Assembly (NCBI RefSeq): GCF_000964425.1 | Contig: NZ_BANF01000072.1 | Span: 1-64,000, forward strand | DNA length: 64,000 nt | Source: Komagataeibacter intermedius TF2 | GTDB lineage: Bacteria > Pseudomonadota > Alphaproteobacteria > Acetobacterales > Acetobacteraceae | Direction: 5' to 3' | Shown here: positions 41,685 to 50,467 of the stretch, piece after piece | Layout: each line of letters opens with the position of its first letter | Numbering within the stretch: the stretch's first letter is position 1 | Made by a program: the position numbers and the translations under genes | The notes under the pieces: generated by a model | What the model was told of the DNA's origin: nothing | What the model saw: the letters and a program-made list of their open reading frames with translations, nothing else | Database searches by the model: none

Positions 41685-44083
41685 TGGACCGTCCCGCCCC
41701 TTCCACGCGCGCGCCGTCATTGACACGGCTTGCTGCCGTTCTGCGGCAGTTTCCGCGCGGGTTGCTGCTTTCAGCCACCATGCTGGGGGGCATGCTGTGC
41801 GCGCTGGGCCCGCGCGACGCCCATGCCGACGCCCCGCCCGACGGGCCACGACGCAGCATGCCCATCCACGCCCCCAAGAGCCAGCCACAGTCACCCGCCA
41901 ACTTTTCCGGCACGGTGTCCAATACCGACCCGATGACATTCCAGGCCGACCATGTGGCCTATGACAGCCGCAACGGCATTGCGACATGGACCGGCAATGT
42001 CCAGCTCTGGCAGAATGACCAGATCATGCGCGCCGACAAGGTGGTCTATGACCGCAATACCGGGGTTGCGTCCGCCCGGGGCAACGTGGCCATGGTGGAA
42101 CCGGACGGCACGGTGCTGTTTACGGAATATGCCGAACTGAGCAACGGCATGCGCGACGGCATCATGACCCGCATGTATGCCCGCATGGAAGATAACGCGC
42201 GCATGGCGGCCAATGGCATGCGGCGCACTGGCGCCAAGGTCAACGACCTGACGCGCGTGGTCTATACGGCGTGCGAAATCTGCGCCCGCCACCCTGAACG
42301 CGCGCCATTCTGGCAGTTGCGCGCGTATGACGCCACGCATGACCTGCAGCACAAGCGGCTGGAATTCCGTGACGCCTTCGTAGATTTTTTCGGGGTGCCG
42401 ATTTTCTACCTGCCGGCCTTCTCCATGACCGATCCGTCGGTTCGGCGCCAGAGCGGCTTCCTGACCCCCGGCTTCACGCCGCATGACCGTTATCTGGGCA
42501 CGTATGTCACCATTCCCTATTACTGGGTCATTGACCGGCAGTCGGATGTCACGCTGCAGGGGCTGTTTTCCACCCGCACGGGGCCGGAGCTTACGGCAAA
42601 CTACCGACGTTATTTCAGCAACGCGCGCCTGAACCTGACCGGTGGCATCGCATATGATACGCATCGCGACATCGATTACACCAATACCTTTGGCCAGAAC
42701 GTGGAAAGCGCCGACAACCACGGCATGCAGGGCTATATCTTCGCCAACGGCCAGGTTTCGATAAACCGGACATGGCGGGCGGGCGCCAACATCCGCTGGG
42801 CCAGTTCGCCCAACTTCATGCGTGACTACCGTGTCAGCGGATACGGGCAGGACACGCTCAATTCCAACATCTACCTTGAAGGGTTCGGAACGGGATCGTA
42901 TTCGCGCATTGATGCCGAAGGCTACCAGGGCATGAACCAGGGCATCATCCATAACCAGGACCTGCCATGGGTGCTGCCGCGCTATACCTACAGCTATTTC
43001 GGGCAGCCCGATGCGCTGGGCGGACGGTTCAGCCTCGATACGACCGATTTCTACGTCTATCGCGAAAACGGGACATCGGACCAGCGCGGGCAGCTTTCGC
43101 TCAACTGGGACCGGCCGTTCCACAACTCGCTGGGACAGATCTGGAACCTGACGCTGCATGTTGAATCCGCCATCCATCGCGCGACCGAACTGAACCAGCA
43201 GCCCAATTATGCCCGCACCACCCGCGCACAGGTGGAGGGGCAGGTCCTGCCCACCGTAGGGCTGAAGATGAACTGGCCGTTCCTGCGCAGCTTCAACCAC
43301 AATACCGGCACCCAGATACTTGAACCCATCGTGCAGTTCCTGGCCGCGCCAAACACGGGCAACAGCACCTCGCGCAACATTCCCAACGAAGACAGCCTGT
43401 CCTACGAATTCACCGATTCCACGCTGTTTGCGCTCAACCGCTATGCCGGCACGGACCGGCTCGACGGTGGCCTGCGCGCCAATGTCGGGCTGCACAACAA
43501 CTGGACATGGAACGGCCATCAGATTGACGTGCTGATCGGCGAAAGCTTCCAGGAACATGTCGACCACAACCGCATCCCCTATTCCGGGCTGGGCCATCAC
43601 CTGTCGGATGTGGTCATGGGCACGCATATGGTACCCAACCAGTTCTTTGATTTTGATGGCAAGATGCGTCTTGATCCCTATGGCGGCAAGGTGGACTTCG
43701 CCGATGCGCTGGGCAGCGCGGGCTTCCGCCATTTCCGCGTTACGGGTGGCTATCTGTTTGAACCGGTCACGCCCTATTATTATTATGCCCAGCGCCCGTA
43801 TGACACGGCGGCGCCCGATATTTACTACAAGCCGATCAGCGAGCTTACGGTCGGGGCTGCCTCCAACTGGGACAACTGGCATATTGCCGCCTACCTGCGC
43901 CGCAGCCTGTCGCGCAAGGAAAGTGTGGCGGTGGGTGGCGACGCCGGTTACCAGAATGACTGTTTCGGGCTGGATGTCATGTATCTCAAGCAGTACACCA
44001 CGATTGGTGGCCAACAGAGCAATTCAACCGTAATGTTCTCCCTTACGTTCAAAACCATCGGTACATTTGGTATTAATGGCTGA
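41684..44083 (+). CDS. lptD: LPS-assembly protein LptD
   Basis: A 799-residue outer-membrane protein. A signal peptide (about 1-50, cleaved near AHA-DA) is followed by the OstA/LptA-like periplasmic jellyroll (about 75-190; TFQADHVAYDS and ATWTGNVQLWQ) and a large beta-barrel (190-799, many alternating aromatic strands). With LptE it inserts lipopolysaccharide into the outer leaflet. A CxxC pair (YTACEICARHPE) in the N-domain is usual for alphaproteobacterial LptD, and a single late cysteine (NDCFGLD) could pair with it. A GAGG site precedes the ATG at 41684. Confidence 0.93.
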   Translation: MDRPAPSTRAPSLTRLAAVLRQFPRGLLLSATMLGGMLCALGPRDAHADAPPDGPRRSMPIHAPKSQPQSPANFSGTVSNTDPMTFQADHVAYDSRNGIATWTGNVQLWQNDQIMRADKVVYDRNTGVASARGNVAMVEPDGTVLFTEYAELSNGMRDGIMTRMYARMEDNARMAANGMRRTGAKVNDLTRVVYTACEICARHPERAPFWQLRAYDATHDLQHKRLEFRDAFVDFFGVPIFYLPAFSMTDPSVRRQSGFLTPGFTPHDRYLGTYVTIPYYWVIDRQSDVTLQGLFSTRTGPELTANYRRYFSNARLNLTGGIAYDTHRDIDYTNTFGQNVESADNHGMQGYIFANGQVSINRTWRAGANIRWASSPNFMRDYRVSGYGQDTLNSNIYLEGFGTGSYSRIDAEGYQGMNQGIIHNQDLPWVLPRYTYSYFGQPDALGGRFSLDTTDFYVYRENGTSDQRGQLSLNWDRPFHNSLGQIWNLTLHVESAIHRATELNQQPNYARTTRAQVEGQVLPTVGLKMNWPFLRSFNHNTGTQILEPIVQFLAAPNTGNSTSRNIPNEDSLSYEFTDSTLFALNRYAGTDRLDGGLRANVGLHNNWTWNGHQIDVLIGESFQEHVDHNRIPYSGLGHHLSDVVMGTHMVPNQFFDFDGKMRLDPYGGKVDFADALGSAGFRHFRVTGGYLFEPVTPYYYYAQRPYDTAAPDIYYKPISELTVGAASNWDNWHIAAYLRRSLSRKESVAVGGDAGYQNDCFGLDVMYLKQYTTIGGQQSNSTVMFSLTFKTIGTFGING

Positions 44084-45485
44084 CCTGATGCGCGAAAGAC
44101 TGAGCCGGATGTCCTTCTTCCCCATGCCCCGTGGCGCTGTTTCCTCCCCCGCACCGAACCACGGCCGCGTGGGACGCACGCTGGCCGTGGCCCTGCTGGC
44201 CTGTGCCGCGCTGGTCGGCCACGAACATGGTGCCGCCGCCAGATCCGCACGCGCCATTGCCCAGCAGGCGCAGGCGGCGGAAGACCAGGATGCGATCATC
44301 GCCACCGTCAACGGCGCCGTGCTGACCAAGCGCGATGTCGATACGCGCGGGCGGCTGTTCGCGCTGTCATCGGGGCTGGATGTCAGCGATGACGTGATGC
44401 AGCGGCTGCGACCGCAGATCGTGCGGCAGCTGATTGATGAAAAACTGCGCATGCAGGAAATGCTCGACCGCCACATCAACGTACCCATCCAGCAGATCGG
44501 GGACGCCATTGCCGGCATCGAACAGCGCAACGGCATGCCGCAGAACGCCCTGCGCAACAAGCTGGCGGAGGACGGTGTCTCGCTGACCACGCTGATTGAC
44601 CAGATCCGCGTACAGATCGGCTGGTCGCAGGTGCTGCGTCAGGAAACGGCCGAGCATGGCCGCATCACCGCATCCGAAATCGAGCAGCGCATGGCCGCGC
44701 TGAAGCGCGAGGACGGCAAGCCGGAATACATGATCAGTGAGATTTTCGTGCCGGTGGACGACCCGCGCCATACGGAAAACGAACTGAAATTTACCGAAAC
44801 CATCATTCAGGAACTGCGTGAGGGCGCGCCCTTCCCCATTGTCGCCGCCCAGTTCTCGCAGGGGCAGAGCGCGCTGGACGGCGGCATGATGGGCTGGACA
44901 CAGGAAGACGGCCTTGACCCGCAGGTGGTGGACGTGGCGCGCAAGATGCCTGATGGCGCCATTTCAAACCCCATCCGCGTTGCGGGTGGGTACGTGATTG
45001 CCACCATTGCCGAACGGCGGACGGTCGGCCACCAGATGGCGACGATCCTGAGCATCCGACAGGTCTTCTTCCCCTTCGATGAGCCACTGAACCCCGAAAA
45101 CCCCACCGACCAGCAGAAATCGACGCTGGACACCGCCACGGCGTTCGCCAACGAAGTCAAGAACTGTGACCAGATGGAAGCCGAGAACAAGAAACTGGGG
45201 GAAAAGCACCCCAGTGATCCCGGCGAACTCATGATGAACCACCTCAACCCCCAGATGCGCGAGATACTCGAGCCCCTGATGCCGGGCAAGACCAGCAAGC
45301 CCCTGGTGTCGATGGATGGCATTCTGGTGCTGATGGTCTGCACCAGGGAGGAACGGAACATCGCGATCCAGACCCCCAGCCAGATCGCCGATCACCTGAT
45401 GAACGAACGCGTGGAACAGACATCACGCCAGCTGAACCGCGACCTGCAGCGTCGTGCGATCATCGACATGCGTTCCAAGACCTGA
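44076..45485 (+). CDS. surA: SurA-like periplasmic peptidyl-prolyl isomerase/chaperone
   Basis: A 469-residue secreted protein. An N-terminal signal sequence (hydrophobic VAVALLACAALVG, residues 30-45) precedes a SurA_N region with DAIIATVNGAVLTKRDVDTR, followed by a parvulin PPIase domain (about 220-320; YMISEIFVPVDDP, FPIVAAQFSQG, GGMMGWTQEDGLDP). SurA escorts outer-membrane proteins such as LptD through the periplasm. The ATG at 44076 overlaps the end of lptD by eight bases; a TTG nine bases earlier is in frame. Position after lptD is the conserved lptD-surA order. Confidence 0.9.
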   Translation: MADLMRERLSRMSFFPMPRGAVSSPAPNHGRVGRTLAVALLACAALVGHEHGAAARSARAIAQQAQAAEDQDAIIATVNGAVLTKRDVDTRGRLFALSSGLDVSDDVMQRLRPQIVRQLIDEKLRMQEMLDRHINVPIQQIGDAIAGIEQRNGMPQNALRNKLAEDGVSLTTLIDQIRVQIGWSQVLRQETAEHGRITASEIEQRMAALKREDGKPEYMISEIFVPVDDPRHTENELKFTETIIQELREGAPFPIVAAQFSQGQSALDGGMMGWTQEDGLDPQVVDVARKMPDGAISNPIRVAGGYVIATIAERRTVGHQMATILSIRQVFFPFDEPLNPENPTDQQKSTLDTATAFANEVKNCDQMEAENKKLGEKHPSDPGELMMNHLNPQMREILEPLMPGKTSKPLVSMDGILVLMVCTREERNIAIQTPSQIADHLMNERVEQTSRQLNRDLQRRAIIDMRSKT

Positions 45486-45491
45486 TCGGTC

Positions 45492-46343
45492 ATGACCATG
45501 ACCGGACGCCCGTCGGGGCTGGAACCCCTGCGCGAGACCATTGCGCGCCACGGGCTGGACGCACGCAAGGCGCTGGGCCAGCACTTCCTGCTGGACCCGG
45601 GTATTACGGCGCGCATCGCGTCGCTGGCAGGTAACCTTGCGGGCCAGCATGTTGTGGAGGTCGGCCCCGGTCCCGGTGGCCTGACCCGCGCGCTGCTGGA
45701 TACCGATGCCGCCAGCATCGTGGCGGTAGAAGTGGATACACGGGCGGTTGCCGTCATTACGGAACTGGCCGCCCATGCGCCCGACCGCCTGCGGGTGATC
45801 GAAGCCGATGCCATGCGGTGCGACCTGACCACGCTGTGCCCCGCCCCGCGGCAGGTCATCGCCAACCTGCCCTACAATGTCGGCACGCCCCTGCTGGTGG
45901 GGTGGCTGCGGCAGGCGGCAGAGTGGTCGCGGCTGACGCTCATGTTCCAGCAGGAAGTGGCCGAACGCATCTGCGCTGCCCCCGGTTCGGCCCATTACGG
46001 CAGGCTGGGCGTGCTGGCGCAATGGACGTGCCGTTGCGGGGTGCTCATGCATATTCCCCCCGGCGCGTTTTCCCCGCCGCCCAAGGTGCATTCCGCCGTG
46101 GTCGGCCTGATCCCGCACGCAGACCAGCCCGATGCCGCACTGTTCCGCGCCATGGAACAGGTGACGGCGGCGGCATTCGGGCAGCGGCGCAAGATGCTGC
46201 GCGGGGCGCTGAAATCCATCGGGGGAGAAGCGTTGCTGGACGAGGCCGGAATTGAAGGCAGCCGCCGGGCCGAGACGCTGGATATTGCCGAATTCGACCG
46301 TCTTGCCCGCCTTCATGCCCGCAGGGCCGCGACACTGTCCTGA
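45492..46343 (+). CDS. rsmA: 16S rRNA dimethyladenosine transferase KsgA
   Basis: A 283-residue methyltransferase that dimethylates A1518 and A1519 of 16S rRNA late in 30S assembly. Motifs are KALGQHFLLD at the N-terminus, the SAM-binding VVEVGPGPGGLT, and catalytic NLPYNV. The C-terminal helical domain includes FRAMEQVTAAAFGQRRKMLRGALK. It starts six bases after the surA stop. No pdxA lies between them, unlike in E. coli. Its last 31 bases overlap the convergent cfa gene. Confidence 0.95.
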   Translation: MTMTGRPSGLEPLRETIARHGLDARKALGQHFLLDPGITARIASLAGNLAGQHVVEVGPGPGGLTRALLDTDAASIVAVEVDTRAVAVITELAAHAPDRLRVIEADAMRCDLTTLCPAPRQVIANLPYNVGTPLLVGWLRQAAEWSRLTLMFQQEVAERICAAPGSAHYGRLGVLAQWTCRCGVLMHIPPGAFSPPPKVHSAVVGLIPHADQPDAALFRAMEQVTAAAFGQRRKMLRGALKSIGGEALLDEAGIEGSRRAETLDIAEFDRLARLHARRAATLS

Positions 46344-47560
46344 TCAGGCAGGCCCACGGGCTGCGGGGCATACATGTAATCACGCGACAGGGGCACGGCG
46401 TTGATGTCACGCACCAGCTGCAGCTGGAAGTTCAGGTGCCCCTGCACGCGGAAGGCCAGTTCGGACACCACAAGGTAGAATTCGAACATGCGGCAGAACC
46501 GTTCATCATACAGCAATGCGACCTGCTGGCGTCTGGCCGCGAACCGGCGGCGCCAGTGGGCAATGGTGCGCGCGTAATGCAGGCGCCAGATCTCGCAGTC
46601 CGTCAGCCATAGCCCGGCACGTTCCACTGCGCTGACGGCCTCGCTAACCGCCGGCGAATAGCCGCCGGGGAAGATATAGCGGTCAATCCACGGGTTGGTG
46701 ACGCCCGGCCCTTCCCTGCGCCCGATGGAATGCAGCACCATGACCCCATGGGGGTGCAGGGCCGCGCGCATGGTGTCAAAAAACGCCGGATAATGGGCCA
46801 CGCCCACATGTTCGAACATGCCGATGGAAATGATCCGGTCGTACCGCCTGATGACGGCACGGTAATCCAGCAGTTCAAACCGCACGCGCCCGTCCAGCCC
46901 CGCCGCGCGCGCGCGCTGGCGCGCGATATGCAGCTGTTCCACCGACAGCGTGATGCCCGTGACCTGCGCGCCGTAATCACGCGCCAGCGTCAGGGCCATG
47001 CCACCCCAACCGCACCCGACATCCAGCACGGTCATGCCGGGACGTGACAGGTGCAGCTTGGCGGCCAGATGATGTTTCTTGGCTGCCTGCGCCTGCGCCA
47101 GCGTTTCGGTTCCCGTGGGGAAATAGCCGCAGGAATACTGCATGTCCGCATCAAGGAAGAGACGGTACAGCCTGCTGTCCAGATCATAATGATGCGCCAC
47201 GTTCCGCCGGGCGCGCCGCAGGGTGTTATTCTGCAGCCATGTCCGCGCGATATAGCGCAGGGAACCGAAAATCCGCTCCCCCGCCGGGCTGCGCCGCATG
47301 ATATTGAGCATAAGCACATGCATCAGGTCATACAGCGTGCAGTCAACGGGGCGCAGCCTGCCCGCCATATACGCTTCCCCCAGCTTCAGCGCGGGATCAA
47401 GCAGCAGGGCGCGCACCGTTTCCCCATCCGCGATCCACATGCCCGCACGTGGTCCGGGGCCGCCTACATACGCACGCCTGTCGCCGCCAGGGTAATGGAC
47501 ATCCAGCCGCCCCAGGGTCACGAAGTGCGCAAAGGCCCGATCCAGCAATACAGATGCCAT
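46313..47560 (-). CDS. cfa: Cyclopropane-fatty-acyl-phospholipid synthase
   Basis: A 415-residue enzyme that adds a methylene from SAM across double bonds of membrane phospholipid acyl chains, typically in stationary phase or acid stress, which fits an acid-producing organism. The N-terminal lipid-binding domain (1-130) precedes NVAHHYDLDSRLYRLFLD, the SAM site VLDVGCGWGGMALTLA, MFEHVGVAHYPAFF, and the conserved CEIWRLHYARTIAHWRRRF. The ATG at 47560 has a GGGAG site; an upstream in-frame start at 47593 is less favoured. It overlaps the end of the convergent ksgA gene. Confidence 0.94.
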   Translation of the reverse strand: MASVLLDRAFAHFVTLGRLDVHYPGGDRRAYVGGPGPRAGMWIADGETVRALLLDPALKLGEAYMAGRLRPVDCTLYDLMHVLMLNIMRRSPAGERIFGSLRYIARTWLQNNTLRRARRNVAHHYDLDSRLYRLFLDADMQYSCGYFPTGTETLAQAQAAKKHHLAAKLHLSRPGMTVLDVGCGWGGMALTLARDYGAQVTGITLSVEQLHIARQRARAAGLDGRVRFELLDYRAVIRRYDRIISIGMFEHVGVAHYPAFFDTMRAALHPHGVMVLHSIGRREGPGVTNPWIDRYIFPGGYSPAVSEAVSAVERAGLWLTDCEIWRLHYARTIAHWRRRFAARRQQVALLYDERFCRMFEFYLVVSELAFRVQGHLNFQLQLVRDINAVPLSRDYMYAPQPVGLPDQDSVAALRA

Positions 47561-47623
47561 CGCCCGCTCCCTTAACGCATGTGCGCCCGGCAAAAAGCCC
47601 GATGCATCCGCCCCGGAAACGGC

Positions 47624-47657
47624 AAAAGCCCGGAAGAGTTTCCTCTTCCGGGCTTTT
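47624..47657 (-). terminator. Terminator of the rpsF-rpsR-rplI operon
   Basis: Perfect 15-bp stem AAAAGCCCGGAAGAG / CTCTTCCGGGCTTTT with a four-base loop, 42 bases after the rplI stop. The A- and T-runs on both sides make it potentially bidirectional. Confidence 0.9.
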
Positions 47658-47698
47658 GTAACCTGCCTGCCACCCCGGAGGGTAACGGATCAGGTCAA

Positions 47699-48289
47699 TC
47701 AGACAGCCGGGGTTTCCTCAACGGCGGTTTCTTCCGAAACCTCGCCTTCGGTTACCACGCCTTCTTCGGCCAGAACCTGCTCGTCGTCCTGATCGACGCC
47801 GATTTCCTCACCGCGTGCCTGACGTTCCGCTTCTTCTTCGGAACGGGCAACGTTTACGGTGACCTGCATGTTCACTTCCGGATGCAGGGCGACGCTGACT
47901 TCATACAGGCCAAGCTGCTTGATCGGCTCGGGCAGGATGACCTGGTTGCGGCTGATGGTCAGGCCGGCCTTGGTCGCGGCTTCCGCGATGTCACGGGTCG
48001 TGACGGAGCCATACAGGCTGCCGCTGTCACCAGCCTGACGGATCAGGATGACGGACAGGCCGTGCATACGCTCGGACAGGCGCTCGGCCTCCTCGCGGTT
48101 CTTGAGGTTCTGGGCCTCAAGCTGTGCACGTTCACGTTCGAAACGCTCGCGGTTGTGTGCGTTGGCGCGGATCGCCTTGCCCTGGGGCAGCAGGAAGTTA
48201 CGGGCATAGCCCGGCTTCACCGTGACGATCTCGCCCATCTGGCCCAGCTTCTCGACGCGCTGGAGCAGGATGAGTTCTACTGCGGACAT
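47699..48289 (-). CDS. rplI: 50S ribosomal protein L9
   Basis: A 196-residue L9. The N-terminal domain ([36 protein letters not shown]) binds 23S rRNA at the base of the L1 stalk; a long connecting helix and C-terminal domain follow ([11 protein letters not shown]-like region [17 protein letters not shown]). The last 45 residues are an acidic Glu/Val-rich tail beyond the usual 150-residue length, common in alphaproteobacteria. It is the third gene of rpsF-rpsR-rplI. Confidence 0.97.
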   Translation of the reverse strand: MSAVELILLQRVEKLGQMGEIVTVKPGYARNFLLPQGKAIRANAHNRERFERERAQLEAQNLKNREEAERLSERMHGLSVILIRQAGDSGSLYGSVTTRDIAEAATKAGLTISRNQVILPEPIKQLGLYEVSVALHPEVNMQVTVNVARSEEEAERQARGEEIGVDQDDEQVLAEEGVVTEGEVSEETAVEETPAV

Positions 48290-48302
48290 GTTTCTGCCTC
48301 CC

Positions 48303-48578
48303 TCAGCTTACAATGTAGGGCAGCAGGGCCAGGAAACGGGCGCGCTTGATGGCCTGGGCCAGTTCACGCTGCTTCTTGGCGGACACTGCCGTGATGCGGC
48401 TGGGAACGATCTTGCCACGCTCGGACAGGAAGCGGCTCAGCAGGCGCACGTCCTTGTAGTCGATCTTCGGCGCGTTGGGGCCGGAGAACGGGCAGGACTT
48501 GCGACGACGGTAGAACGGGCGACGCGCACCAACCGCAACGCGGCGGGCGGCGGGATTGATCTCGGTTGATTCGGACAT
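48303..48578 (-). CDS. rpsR: 30S ribosomal protein S18
   Basis: A 91-residue S18 with the expected basic N-terminus ([15 protein letters not shown]), [25 protein letters not shown] and the closing [21 protein letters not shown]. It binds with S6 at the 30S platform. It lies six bases after rpsF and 13 before rplI. The single cysteine in KSCPFSG is part of the common S18 pattern. Confidence 0.97.
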   Translation of the reverse strand: MSESTEINPAARRVAVGARRPFYRRRKSCPFSGPNAPKIDYKDVRLLSRFLSERGKIVPSRITAVSAKKQRELAQAIKRARFLALLPYIVS

Positions 48579-48584
48579 CAGCTC

Positions 48585-49070
48585 TTACTCCGCTTCGGCA
48601 GTGGCGGTGGCGTTGGCGCGCTGCTGTTCTTCACGCTCGTTACGGGCGCGGAACTCTTCGCGGTCATCGAAATTGCGACGCGTGCCACGACCGCTTTCGA
48701 AACGGCCAGAGGGCTTGGGCCCACGGAAGCCACGCTCACGCTCGTCACCCTTGCGCGACAGGATGACGGACGGTGCTTCGTCAATCTCATCCACACGCAG
48801 GGTCAGCACGCGCAGAACGTCTTCGTTCAGGCTGAGCTGACGCTCGATTTCCTTGATGGCACTGGACGCCCCATCAAGACCCAGAAGCATGTAATGCCCC
48901 TTGCGGTTCTTCTTGATACGGTACGCCAGCGTGCGCAGGCCCCAGTATTCACGCTTCTTGACGGAACCGGATTCCGCTTCAAGCTGGGCTGCGATGCCAT
49001 CGGCAATGGCTTCGACCTGCTGCTGCGACACGTCATTACGTACAATCAGCACGGTTTCATACAACGGCAT
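48585..49070 (-). CDS. rpsF: 30S ribosomal protein S6
   Basis: A 161-residue S6. The core (1-100) begins MPLYETVLIVRNDVSQQQVEAI and contains KREYWGLRTLAYRIKKNRKGHY, the ferredoxin-like fold that pairs with S18. The C-terminal 60 residues form a charged extension (RERGFRGPKPSGRFESGRG then an E/A-rich tail), longer than the E. coli protein. AAGGGAG precedes the ATG with good spacing. The operon promoter should lie in 49071-49223; no clear hexamers were identified. Confidence 0.96.
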   Translation of the reverse strand: MPLYETVLIVRNDVSQQQVEAIADGIAAQLEAESGSVKKREYWGLRTLAYRIKKNRKGHYMLLGLDGASSAIKEIERQLSLNEDVLRVLTLRVDEIDEAPSVILSRKGDERERGFRGPKPSGRFESGRGTRRNFDDREEFRARNEREEQQRANATATAEAE

Positions 49071-49223
49071 TGGAACTCCCTTCGGATCAGTTCAACCCCG
49101 GCATGGACGGACACGGTCCGCCATGTTGCCATGAAGGCACGGGTATAGCCGGGGACGATGCCACGCACCCGGCAGGGAAGAGGCGGTTTGAAACACAAAC
49201 CTGCCAGACAGACAAGGAAAAAG

Positions 49224-49778
49224 TCAGTCAACCACCGTTTTTATCGGCTCCAGCCACGTAAAGACCGGTGTGGGGCGGACATCCTGCGGGCGGTCATGAC
49301 GGAATCCGGTCACGGCCTTCACCACTTCCAGCGGAACATCCAGCATGCTGCCCGGGCCGCGCGGGTCCACCATTCCGCGCTGCACCGCGGCAAAGGCCCG
49401 CTTGTGCAGTTCGGGCACCGCATCCGGCGCGTTACCTTCTATATCCAGATCCAGGCAGTCATTGTTGCGCCCGTCATGCTGGACGATCCAGATTTCTTCG
49501 CCATTTTCATAGCCCGCCGCCTGGCTGACCGGATCGACCGTCGCGACATCGCACGTGATCAGTTTACCCTCACGGCACAGCGTCTTGCGGTCGTAATTGG
49601 AAATCAGGCCACTGTCGTTATTGGTGCGGATGACAAACCAGCCATTGGGCAGGTCCGCGATGGCGTATGGCGCCTCATCATTCGGGTCCGGCTCTCCTGT
49701 ATCACGCATGCCAAGGGCATCCAGCAGCGCGGCACGGTCGACACCATGAAATTTGTAAAAGGACAGATCGAAATCCAT
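49224..49778 (-). CDS. Hypothetical cytoplasmic protein
   Basis: A 184-residue protein from the ATG at 49776-49778, which follows an exceptionally good site, AGGAGGGGGAG. The sequence is acidic and soluble: YKFHGVDRAALLDALGMRD, YAIADLPNGWFVIRTNNDSG, a block around EEIWIVQHDGRNNDCLDLDIEG, and TGFRHDRPQDVRPTPVFTW. There are no membrane segments, signal peptide or known catalytic motif. I do not recognise the family. It lies upstream of rpsF on the same strand, but 153 bases away, so it is likely a separate transcript. Confidence 0.72.
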   Translation of the reverse strand: MDFDLSFYKFHGVDRAALLDALGMRDTGEPDPNDEAPYAIADLPNGWFVIRTNNDSGLISNYDRKTLCREGKLITCDVATVDPVSQAAGYENGEEIWIVQHDGRNNDCLDLDIEGNAPDAVPELHKRAFAAVQRGMVDPRGPGSMLDVPLEVVKAVTGFRHDRPQDVRPTPVFTWLEPIKTVVD

Positions 49779-49875
49779 GCTCCCCCTCCTCTGGGTATGG
49801 AAGGGGAAATGGTTACAATTTCGTGTTATCACAATTCTTGAAATCAAGATTCTGTTTACTAATGCCGATCTTTCT

Positions 49876-50391
49876 TCAGTCCAGACGCAGGCAATCCGGC
49901 ACGTTCAGCCCCAGCGCGTCCGGAATGGTCCAGATTTCATGCAGGGTGCGCACCTTGCGAAAACCGGCCCGCTGGTAATTGGGTAATGCACGCGGGTGAT
50001 CGGCAGAACATGTATTGACCCGCAGCACCGCCGGATTCATGGCCCACGCGCGCGCCACCATCTGGTGCAGGAATATCCGTCCGACGCCACGGCCAATCCA
50101 TGCGGGCAGCAGACCGAAATAGGCAATGTTGATATCGGGGCCGTAGCGGCTGTCGAGTTCACAAAACCCGGCTGGCGCATCGCCATCATACAGCACATGC
50201 ACGCCAATGCCCGGACTGGACAGAAGGGCGGCCAGATCCGCATCGGGCATGACCCGGCGCAGCCACCAGCAATACTCCCTTCCCACCGCATCATACAGCC
50301 CGCGATACCACATGACGCCGGGGCGGAAAGTCTGCCGGATGCTGAAACCATGCGGCAGGGCGGGCGGGATGCCGGGGGGCGGACGGTCCAT
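49876..50391 (-). CDS. GNAT family acetyltransferase
   Basis: A 171-residue protein (from ATG 50389-50391) with a GNAT fold: [38 protein letters not shown] contains the acetyl-CoA-binding R/Q-x-x-G-x-G/A loop (GRGVGR), and [21 protein letters not shown] is the C-terminal motif B region. It would transfer an acetyl group from acetyl-CoA to an unknown amine. The frame is open upstream to an ATG at 50478 that overlaps the rpoD stop, which would suit translational coupling; the proline/glycine-rich extra part makes it less attractive. Confidence 0.83.
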   Translation of the reverse strand: MDRPPPGIPPALPHGFSIRQTFRPGVMWYRGLYDAVGREYCWWLRRVMPDADLAALLSSPGIGVHVLYDGDAPAGFCELDSRYGPDINIAYFGLLPAWIGRGVGRIFLHQMVARAWAMNPAVLRVNTCSADHPRALPNYQRAGFRKVRTLHEIWTIPDALGLNVPDCLRLD

Positions 50392-50467
50392 GCACAGGAA
50401 CGTCACATCCACCCCGACCCGTGTTCCATCACCGCCCGGCCCGTCCTGGGGGGCGGGGCATGGAACC

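Noticed and set aside
41891-44014. 707-codon minus-strand open frame
   Set aside because: It is antisense to lptD, whose signal peptide, jellyroll and barrel are clear.
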